Assembly: GCA_030844625.1 (NCBI GenBank)
Contig: JAUUNJ010000125.1
Span: forward strand, 1-7,238
Source: Roseburia sp.
GTDB lineage: Bacteria > Bacillota > Clostridia > Lachnospirales > Lachnospiraceae
Length of the DNA stretch: 7,238 nt
Reading direction: 5' to 3'
Both the position numbers and the translations under genes were made by a program. Position 1 is the first letter of the stretch. The number at the start of each line of letters is the position of its first letter. The notes under the pieces are model-generated. The model worked only from the letters and a program-made list of their open reading frames with translations. It was not told the DNA's origin and ran no database searches. Of this stretch, positions 1 to 5,317 are shown one piece after another.

Positions 1-1186
1 TGATACTTCCGCTGTTCACCTCCCACAGTGAGGCAATCAATTTTGCAATGGTAGATTTTCCACTGCCGGAAGGTCCCACCAGTGCATTGACTGTTCCCTC
101 CTTGATCTGCATATTAATACCGTGAAGTACTTCTTTTTCATGGTAGCCAAACGTAACATCACACAAATCAATCGAATAATCCTTCATTTTCTCTTGATTC
201 TGCATTGGACGTTCTAATTCCTCCCATGACAAAATACCGGTTACTTCGCCCACAATGGTTCCCATTTTTCCCAAATCATCAGAGTAACTCATCACCGTAA
301 TCAACGGTGAAACTAACCCCAACGACAAAATCAGACACATAATCAAATCAGCAAGGGCAAGACTGCCGTTCATAAAAAAGATTCCGCCAATGGGCAGTAC
401 AGCAATGGTTGTGCAAGGCATCAATACCATGCCAATACTAAAAAATACATTACAGCGACGCATCCATTCTACATAACAGTCTGCCCCCTCCTTTGCAGCA
501 ATCTCAAATCTTTCATAGGAATTTTGCGCTTTACCAAATGCTTTGATGACTTCGATTCCGTTGATATATTCTACTGCCGTGTCATTTAAAATCTTTGTCT
601 TATCCACTGTATTTTGATAGCTTTCCTCGTAGCCAATCATCATTCCCATATAAGCAAACATTCCAATGACAAGTGTTATCAGTGATACAAGTGCCATTCT
701 CCAGTCAATTAGCAGCAAATAGACAAATACCGCCAAAGGTGCTAACAGATTTGCTGTAAATTCCGGCAGAACATGTGCCAATGTGGTTTCAATACTGTCC
801 ACCCGCTCTACCATAATATTTTTCAATGTCCCTGATGGAGTATCCTTCACCTGTCCTAACGGTACCCTCGCCAGTTTATCGCACAACCGTTTACGGATTG
901 TGGCTAACACATAAAAAGTCGCCTTGTGGGAATAAGAGGTTGAAATTCCATGAAATACAACTCTCCCTAACCAGAATATCGCCATGATTGCACCGTCTTT
1001 TAAATAAAACTGCCAGTCACGGTTTCCGCCGATCAGCTTTGCCACAATATCTCCCATAATGACATAGGGTACAACACTACAGGCAACACCCAAAATTGCA
1101 ACTAAGACACTTGCAACATACAGATTCTTTTTTTCACCTGCAAACTCAGCAAGCCAACTTGTTGCACTTTTTTCTTTTTGCTTCAT
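1..1186 (-). CDS. Half-size ABC transporter (TMD-NBD), C-terminus cut by window edge
   Basis: The 395 visible codons start at the ATG at 1186, six bases after AGGAGG (minus strand). They run open to base 2, where the window ends. Residues 20-310 form an exporter-fold membrane domain with several hydrophobic segments (about 23-50, 64-82, 140-180, 247-300). The nucleotide-binding domain begins near residue 338. The A-loop tyrosine is in FGYHE (346-350) and Walker A is GPSGSGKST (371-379). The Q-loop, LSGGE signature, Walker B and H-loop are missing only because the sequence stops. Compared with about 580-600 aa for the family, roughly 190 residues lie outside. The VEYINGIEVIKAFG and LAHVLPE segments closely match the 600-aa subunit at 5310..7112, so the two are probably paralogues occupying the same position in a heterodimer. 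The partner would be the next gene to the left. It is likely co-transcribed with the TetR gene and also has its own candidate promoter. Substrate is unknown: drug export or metallophore transport. Confidence 0.
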   Translation of the reverse strand, partial: MKQKEKSATSWLAEFAGEKKNLYVASVLVAILGVACSVVPYVIMGDIVAKLIGGNRDWQFYLKDGAIMAIFWLGRVVFHGISTSYSHKATFYVLATIRKRLCDKLARVPLGQVKDTPSGTLKNIMVERVDSIETTLAHVLPEFTANLLAPLAVFVYLLLIDWRMALVSLITLVIGMFAYMGMMIGYEESYQNTVDKTKILNDTAVEYINGIEVIKAFGKAQNSYERFEIAAKEGADCYVEWMRRCNVFFSIGMVLMPCTTIAVLPIGGIFFMNGSLALADLIMCLILSLGLVSPLITVMSYSDDLGKMGTIVGEVTGILSWEELERPMQNQEKMKDYSIDLCDVTFGYHEKEVLHGINMQIKEGTVNALVGPSGSGKSTIAKLIASLWEVNSGSI

Positions 1187-1205
1187 TTAGTTCCTCCTTA
1201 CTTTG

Positions 1206-1221
1206 ATTAGCCTTAACTAAC
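1206..1221 (-). promoter_or_regulatory. RTTAG-N6-CTAAC operator-like box upstream of left ABC gene
   Basis: The plus strand reads ATTAG, six bases, CTAAC. The same element with the same spacing occurs at 3430..3445 and 7147..7162. It lies 20 bp upstream of the ABC start codon. A candidate -10, TATAAA on the minus strand at 1228..1233, ends seven bases before the box, so the box would cover about +1 to +16. The matching -35 is poor: TTCAGT at 1250..1255 agrees at only three of six positions. Repressor binding by a DtxR/IdeR-like regulator is inference from half-site resemblance. Confidence 0.
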
Positions 1222-1235
1222 TCATGATTTATATT

Positions 1236-1264
1236 TAAGAGAAATCCAAACTGAATTTCTCTTA
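1236..1264 (-). repeat. Inverted repeat between TetR gene and left ABC gene
   Basis: Perfect 10-bp arms TAAGAGAAAT (1236..1245) and ATTTCTCTTA (1255..1264) flank nine bases. In RNA the minus-strand stem can be extended by a U-G and a C-G pair to a five-base loop. No U-tract follows in the transcribed direction, so it is not a standard intrinsic terminator. It lies just upstream of the candidate -10 at 1228..1233 and could be an operator, an mRNA processing or stability hairpin between the TetR and ABC cistrons, or chance in AT-rich DNA. Confidence 0.
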
Positions 1265-1359
1265 TTGACCAATTTATATAATTAATTTTATAAAAATTTA
1301 TTGGCTAGACACCACAGTTAAGAAATCCCCGTAGGATTTTCCAGTCTGATTCTGAATCG

Positions 1360-1983
1360 TCACCCAAATTTCACGCCCAGAAGTTCCTCCCAGCCTGCCG
1401 TATTGAATCTTTGCATCTGTAGTACATACTCCTTTGCCTCTGCCTTTGGCATATCATGGACAATGGCTTCAAACACTCCTGAAAAAAGTCCGCTTGCAAT
1501 CATGTGAATTAATTTTTTATTGATTGGCTCTACGGAATATCCCATTTGCTTTAATGTTTCTATATAAGTATAGGTAGATTCTTCCTCCCTTAATACAAGT
1601 TGATGAACGAAATCATCATATCTGGTACCTTCTGCACACAGGATAATCATTTTGAATGCATCATAATTGTCGTAAATATAGTTAAGCATCTGACCTAGTG
1701 CATCCCCGGAAACATCTACCATCTGCTGTGTCTGTTCCTCTCCTGACAGTTTTTCAAAATCATCAATGGTGGTCCCCACAAGATTCAGAACATATTCTGC
1801 CTGCTCTCCCACCAACGCATCAAACAATTCCTCCTTGCTGCTGTAATATCCATAAAAGGCACCTGTTGTGACACCTGCCGCCTTTACAATATTTCTAAGG
1901 GATGCTGACCGAAATCCTTTTTCCATAAACTCCGCTTTGGCAGCTATATGAATTTTTTCCAACGTAGATTGCTTATCTTCCAC
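1360..1983 (-). CDS. TetR/AcrR-family transcriptional repressor
   Basis: This is a 207-aa protein, the usual TetR length. The N-terminal DNA-binding domain occupies residues 1-52. Helix-turn-helix residues fall around 27-47 (SASLRNIVKAAGVTTGAFYGYY), followed by the family-typical FxxKEELFDAL start of helix 4. The C-terminal helical ligand-binding and dimerisation region (about 60-200) is divergent, as expected. The start is a GTG at 1983, chosen because AGGAGG sits seven bases upstream and no in-frame ATG fits; the next methionine is inside helix 1. The gene's own promoter is packed with palindromes (1998..2050), so autorepression is likely. The truncated ABC gene follows 173 bp downstream on the same strand with no convincing terminator between them, which suggests it is a local regulator of that transporter. 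The inducing ligand cannot be told from sequence. Confidence 0.
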   Translation of the reverse strand: MEDKQSTLEKIHIAAKAEFMEKGFRSASLRNIVKAAGVTTGAFYGYYSSKEELFDALVGEQAEYVLNLVGTTIDDFEKLSGEEQTQQMVDVSGDALGQMLNYIYDNYDAFKMIILCAEGTRYDDFVHQLVLREEESTYTYIETLKQMGYSVEPINKKLIHMIASGLFSGVFEAIVHDMPKAEAKEYVLQMQRFNTAGWEELLGVKFG

Positions 1984-1997
1984 TATGATTCCTCCTG

Positions 1998-2027
1998 TAT
2001 ATAACAGTGTTATATAACAATGTTATA
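1998..2027. promoter_or_regulatory. Tandem overlapping palindromes, probable TetR-family operators
   Basis: A perfect 19-bp palindrome, TATATAACA-G-TGTTATATA (1998..2016), overlaps a perfect 15-bp palindrome, TATAACA-A-TGTTATA (2013..2027), by four bases. Their centres (2007 and 2020) are 13 bp apart. Both share the half-site TATAACA separated by one base, so two repressor dimers could sit side by side. The array covers the expected transcription start and leader of the TetR gene and ends just before its ribosome site. Assignment to this TetR protein is inferred from position and autoregulation habit. Confidence 0.
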
Positions 2028-2050
2028 AGTGTATAGCCAAATATACACTT
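2027..2050. repeat. 24-bp inverted repeat spanning the TetR promoter spacer
   Basis: Perfect 9-bp arms AAGTGTATA (2027..2035) and TATACACTT (2042..2050) flank GCCAAA. The repeat occupies exactly the space between the -35 and the end of the -10 of the TetR promoter. Its half-site differs from the TATAACA palindromes beside it. It may be an operator for a second regulator or a spaced site for the same TetR dimer. Confidence 0.
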
Positions 2051-2056
2051 TGTCAA
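2028..2056 (-). promoter_or_regulatory. Sigma-A promoter of the TetR gene
   Basis: On the minus strand a consensus -35 TTGACA (2051..2056) and a -10 TACACT (2028..2033, four of six consensus bases) are separated by 17 bp. Transcription would begin near 2021, inside the palindromic operators, and lead into the GTG start at 1983. The perfect -35, the ideal spacing and the position 45 bp from the start codon support it. Confidence 0.
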
Positions 2057-2073
2057 GCACTTTTCATCCGTAT

Positions 2074-2131
2074 AAAAAAAAGAAGGAATGTAAAGTCCTG
2101 CAAGCAGTCCTTATGAATTCCTTCTCTTTTT
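2074..2131 (-). terminator. Intrinsic terminator after the GNAT gene
   Basis: Arms AGAAGGAAT (2081..2089) and ATTCCTTCT (2117..2125) form a 9-bp base. An inner stem of 2093..2100 with 2105..2112 is capped by the G(CUUG)C tetraloop and contains tandem G-A oppositions. In the minus-strand transcript eight U residues follow (2074..2081). On the plus strand a six-T run follows too, so the element could also stop antisense transcription. It lies 55 bp beyond the GNAT stop codon and separates this unit from the TetR promoter. Confidence 0.
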
Positions 2132-2186
2132 TGTATCATCATTTAATTTTCATTTTTATTCTCTTCAATTATTTTCTTGAAACGAT

Positions 2187-2786
2187 CTATTCAACCTCTC
2201 TTATCATCCCATAGCTATACCGGTTATCTCCAAAATTTCTTGTAAGCACCTGATGCACACCGAGATGACAGTATTTATCTCTCTTTACTCCCTCGTCTGT
2301 TTCTACAATACAGGGAAGTCCATACTGATCTGCCGTTTCAAAAGCAAAGTCCATCAATGTTCGCATATGCCCTTGATTCTGATATTCTTCTGTCACAGCA
2401 AGCAGTTCAATCATCACAAACTTTCTTTTTTCCTTTTTCATTTTATTCTCAAGACTTTCCCCACCTTTTGAAATAAATTTCATAAATTTTACAACCCCTC
2501 CAAAACCAAGTGCTCCAAACATACCTTTTATTAAAGTAATTGCCGCCTTGGCAGGATATTTTGTGTCGGGTGTGGAAAGTGCAATATATCCCTCATGTTT
2601 CTCAGAAGTTGTGTATAACATCCCCGCCTGCATACAAGCCTTTGCAAAACCATTTATGTATTTCACCAGACGCTCTTTTTCTTCAAAAGGAAACATTCCT
2701 TTATCATGGTCCGGATAAACATAATTGGCATATGTCAATCCTATTTTATTAATTTCCATGTCTGTCAGATTTGTTACTTGAATCAT
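2187..2786 (-). CDS. GNAT-family N-acetyltransferase
   Basis: This is a 199-aa protein predicted to transfer an acetyl group from acetyl-CoA to an unknown amine. The GNAT core is recognisable in its C-terminal half. The beta-4 strand is FVMIELLAVTEEY (123-135), motif A is QNQGHMRTLM (136-145), helix FAFETADQYG (147-156) follows, then strand PCIVET (158-163) and the closing HLGVHQVLTRNFGDNRYSYGMIRE. Motif A has Q-x-x-G-x-M, where Q/R-x-x-G-x-G/A is usual. Residues 82-106 form a hydrophobic, glycine-rich stretch before the core, a layout seen in other about 200-aa bacterial GNATs. The ATG at 2786 has AGGAGA upstream. The gene starts 22 bp after the methyltransferase stop, so the two are co-transcribed. 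A terminator follows at 2074..2131. Substrate is unassigned; resistance-type acetylation or metabolite modification are both open. Confidence 0.
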   Translation of the reverse strand: MIQVTNLTDMEINKIGLTYANYVYPDHDKGMFPFEEKERLVKYINGFAKACMQAGMLYTTSEKHEGYIALSTPDTKYPAKAAITLIKGMFGALGFGGVVKFMKFISKGGESLENKMKKEKRKFVMIELLAVTEEYQNQGHMRTLMDFAFETADQYGLPCIVETDEGVKRDKYCHLGVHQVLTRNFGDNRYSYGMIREVE

Positions 2787-2808
2787 TTGCTTTCTCCTAC
2801 ATCAAATA

Positions 2809-3405
2809 TTATACTCTCTCTCCGGTAATACAAACCCAAAGTTTTTTCCTCCTAACCTGGATATTGTGGAATCCTGCTTCCTGAAAGAAACTTTTTAGCT
2901 GCTCCGGTGTATAGACGTTCATTCCCTCTACGATCCTGTTCCATATACAGTCCGGCTCTGACATCTCACAGATTACCATAAATGTTCCATCTGGTTTAAG
3001 TACACGCTGAACTTCATCAAATGCTTTCGGAATATCCGGCCAGAAATAAATGGTTTCAAATGCCGTGATTACATCAAATTTTCCATCCTTATAAGGAATT
3101 GCATCTGCACTTCCCTTTTTAATATCACATCGTTTCCCAATCTCTTGACGATTTATCTTCCTGCTTTTCTTTATACTTTCATCCGAAATATCAATTCCGG
3201 CAGCCTTTCCTCTTGGTGCAAGTTCCAGTATCCGCTCTACATTCTTTCCGCCACCGCATCCTATATCAAGAGCCACTGTGTCCTCTTTCCAGTCATAATG
3301 AGACAAACCCCATTTGGAAATGGATGTGTGCCCTAAATTCATGTTATTTAAAATTATTTTTCCCACGGTACCTTCCGGTTTACCAAAATTTTTTGTCCAG
3401 CCCAT
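2809..3405 (-). CDS. Class I SAM-dependent methyltransferase (Methyltransf_11/UbiE-like)
   Basis: This is a 198-aa cytosolic Rossmann-fold methyltransferase. SAM-binding motif I is ALDIGCGGG (45-53) and the acidic post-motif residues are in GIDIS (70-74). Motif II is the GKFDVITAFETIYFW segment (108-122), and motif III is RVLKPDGTF (134-142). I place the start at the ATG at 3405, giving MGWTKNF, because GAGG lies seven bases upstream. An in-frame ATG at 3483 would add 26 residues, but that extension runs through the candidate -35, -10 and operator box, so it is unlikely to be translated. The gene sits 160 bp downstream of the ABC pair and 22 bp upstream of the GNAT gene. The methyl acceptor is unknown. 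The tryptophan- and histidine-rich N-terminus (NLGHTSISKWGLSHYDW) resembles small-molecule methyltransferases of this group. The family call is secure; the substrate is not. Confidence 0.
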   Translation of the reverse strand: MGWTKNFGKPEGTVGKIILNNMNLGHTSISKWGLSHYDWKEDTVALDIGCGGGKNVERILELAPRGKAAGIDISDESIKKSRKINRQEIGKRCDIKKGSADAIPYKDGKFDVITAFETIYFWPDIPKAFDEVQRVLKPDGTFMVICEMSEPDCIWNRIVEGMNVYTPEQLKSFFQEAGFHNIQVRRKKLWVCITGERV

Positions 3406-3429
3406 AGCATTACCTCTTCTAATCTTTTG

Positions 3430-3445
3430 GTTAGTCGCAACTAAC
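3430..3445 (-). promoter_or_regulatory. GTTAG-N6-CTAAC operator-like box upstream of methyltransferase
   Basis: The perfect inverted repeat GTTAGT-CGCA-ACTAAC lies between the candidate promoter (3455..3483) and the chosen start codon, at about +3 to +18. It matches the boxes at 1206..1221 and 7147..7162 in half-site and spacing. Compared with the box near the left ABC gene, the identity continues into the flank (CTAACTC in both). A metal-responsive DtxR/IdeR-like repressor is one candidate binder, by resemblance only. Confidence 0.
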
Positions 3446-3454
3446 TCTTTTCTT

Positions 3455-3483
3455 AGAATACAGGATTTATAGAAGAAAGTCAA
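3455..3483 (-). promoter_or_regulatory. Sigma-A promoter of methyltransferase-GNAT unit
   Basis: The minus strand has -35 TTGACT (3478..3483, five of six) and -10 TATTCT (3455..3460, four of six) spaced by 17 bp. Transcription would begin near 3448, directly in front of the GTTAG box, giving a leader of about 43 bases before the methyltransferase ATG at 3405. Confidence 0.
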
Positions 3484-3565
3484 ATATTTTTTAGTTTCTC
3501 TATTTTTTACCCATGATAATGATACAGCCTCTAAAAAAATCCTCTTTTCCCTCTGATTATAATAT

Positions 3566-5317
3566 TTATTTCATCTGCCAGCCTTCTGCCCGCTCTCTGA
3601 CCTTAATAAAATCAAGATACCTGCCCTGCTGATTTATCAGTTCTTTGTGGTTTCCCTTCTGCACAATTCGTCCATCATCCACCACAAGAATCTGGTCGGC
3701 ATTTTCTATTGTTGCAAGCCTATGGGCTATAGTGATGATTGTTTTGCCCTTCGTAAGTTTTGAAATTGCATTCTGAATCAGATGCTCGTTTTCCGGATCC
3801 ACACTGGCTGTGGCTTCATCCAGTATGATGATTGGTGCATCTTTTAACATTGCTCTTGCAATGGAAATGCGTTGTTTTTCTCCTCCAGAAAGCGTTCCTC
3901 CGCCCTCACCGATTACCGTATCATAGCCATTCGGAAGTTCCATAATAAATTCATGACAACAGGCTTTTTTCGCTGCGTCAATCATTTCTTGTTCCGTTGC
4001 ATCCGGCTTGCCAAAACAGATATTGTTGCGGATCGTATCATGGAATAGATACACATTTTGAAATACCATGGAAATATTTGATAAAAGACTGTCACAGGTA
4101 AACTCTCTTACATCATGACCGCCTACCATAATGCTGCCTCCATTTACGTCATAAAATCTGGCAAGCAGATTGCAGATGGTACTTTTTCCACTGCCGGAAG
4201 GTCCTACAATCGCCGTGGTTGTTTTCTCCTGAATCTGAAACGTAACATCTTTTAATATTTGTCGCCCACTCTCGTATCCGAAATCTACATGATGAAATGC
4301 AATATCAAAATTGGACAGTTTCATATCCTTTCCATTACCGTCAATGAAATGCTCCTCTTTCAATGCATCAATCTGGTTCATTGCCGTATTAATCACGCCA
4401 AGCACATGCGCACTATCACTGACAGGCTCCAATGAACCAAAGATACTAAACGAGAAAAATACAAACATCAGCATTACCGGTAGTTCCATCGCTCCTGTCA
4501 TCCCAAGATAGCAGGCTGCTCCCGCAAGTGCCACTGACGCAAACTTTAACATCAAAAGATGACCACAATTTGCAGGGGTAAAACCGTATTCAATTTTAAG
4601 CCGTATGTCACGGTTCTCTCTTGTGGCTGCTTTCATTGCCTGCATAGAGTTTCCTCCCTGACCAAAAGATTTTACCGTAGGAAGTCCACGGACATATTCC
4701 AGTACCGCTACTGCCAGATTTTGTCCTGCTTCCGCTTCCACCGGTGCATTCTTTACACTATGGAAAGATACCAGCAAAAGAAACAAAAATGAAGCGATTG
4801 CCCCTGCAAGTGCAATCAGTGCCGTCACAGGAGAAAAGCATAGCAGACAAAGGAATACTACAAGAAAGTTTAAATATCCTCCCACAAAGTTATCGATCAT
4901 TCGGATTCCCATATTTTCCAATGCATTCAGACCTGTTGTAATAGAGTTTAAAATATTTCCTGTACTGTTGTGCTGAAAATATCCCAATGACACTCTCTTT
5001 AATGCATCACCGATAGCCAATCTGTCCTTTGCTACAAGTTCATAGCTGATTGCCTCCTGAAATTTCGACCGCATATAATCAAAGAAAAACCGGAGCATTA
5101 CAAATACTGCAATCAACAGAAAGCTGTATAAAACCCACTTTGTATCAAAAGTTTTCCCATCCTGCTCTGAAGTTATTAAAAGTCCGATGGTATATGCCGC
5201 CACCATAATGGGCATTGCCCCAAAAATGTGGGAAAAGAAGGAAAATAAAAAGCCTATGTACAATTTTCCCTTCCATTCTCCACACCAGTCAATAATTCGT
5301 TTTAAAGTCTTAAACAT
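3566..5317 (-). CDS. Half-size ABC transporter, second subunit of the right-hand pair
   Basis: This is a complete 583-aa half-transporter. The exporter-fold membrane domain covers residues 18-310, with hydrophobic spans near 20-48, 63-80, 145-185 and 250-295. The nucleotide-binding domain starts near 338. Walker A is GPSGSGKST (372-380), the Q-loop glutamine is at 420, the signature LSGGE at 476-480, Walker B with catalytic glutamate IIILDE at 496-501 and the H-loop histidine at 532, so the ATPase site is intact. The D-loop region reads ASVDPENE rather than the common SALDxxTE. The ATG at 5317 lies inside the end of the upstream gene (8-bp overlap) and has AGGAGG nine bases upstream, which implies translational coupling and a heterodimer with the 600-aa subunit. 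The membrane domain differs clearly from that of its partner (LEYVRGLPTVKSFGQ versus VEYVEGIEVIKAFGR). The family resembles YbtQ/IrtB-like siderophore transporters but also multidrug half-exporters. Confidence 0.
   Translation of the reverse strand: MFKTLKRIIDWCGEWKGKLYIGFLFSFFSHIFGAMPIMVAAYTIGLLITSEQDGKTFDTKWVLYSFLLIAVFVMLRFFFDYMRSKFQEAISYELVAKDRLAIGDALKRVSLGYFQHNSTGNILNSITTGLNALENMGIRMIDNFVGGYLNFLVVFLCLLCFSPVTALIALAGAIASFLFLLLVSFHSVKNAPVEAEAGQNLAVAVLEYVRGLPTVKSFGQGGNSMQAMKAATRENRDIRLKIEYGFTPANCGHLLMLKFASVALAGAACYLGMTGAMELPVMLMFVFFSFSIFGSLEPVSDSAHVLGVINTAMNQIDALKEEHFIDGNGKDMKLSNFDIAFHHVDFGYESGRQILKDVTFQIQEKTTTAIVGPSGSGKSTICNLLARFYDVNGGSIMVGGHDVREFTCDSLLSNISMVFQNVYLFHDTIRNNICFGKPDATEQEMIDAAKKACCHEFIMELPNGYDTVIGEGGGTLSGGEKQRISIARAMLKDAPIIILDEATASVDPENEHLIQNAISKLTKGKTIITIAHRLATIENADQILVVDDGRIVQKGNHKELINQQGRYLDFIKVRERAEGWQMK

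Noticed and set aside
1323..1339. Small hairpin AAATCC/GGATTT just after the TetR gene as a terminator
   Set aside because: The stem has only six base pairs and no U-tract in the transcribed direction, so it would not stop transcription reliably.
2029..2214. Plus-strand open frame of 61 codons
   Set aside because: It has no ribosome site, runs through the TetR promoter and the terminator hairpin, and its phenylalanine/tyrosine-rich product reflects AT-rich noncoding DNA.
3406..3483. N-terminal extension of the methyltransferase from an ATG at 3483
   Set aside because: The extension runs through a plausible -35/-10 pair and the GTTAG box and lacks a good ribosome site, whereas the ATG at 3405 has GAGG at proper spacing and begins a family-like N-terminus.
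3514..3524. TGATAATGATA resembling part of a Fur box
   Set aside because: Only about one and a half hexamers match, there is no inverted partner, and it lies upstream of the -35 rather than over the promoter core. Too short to claim.
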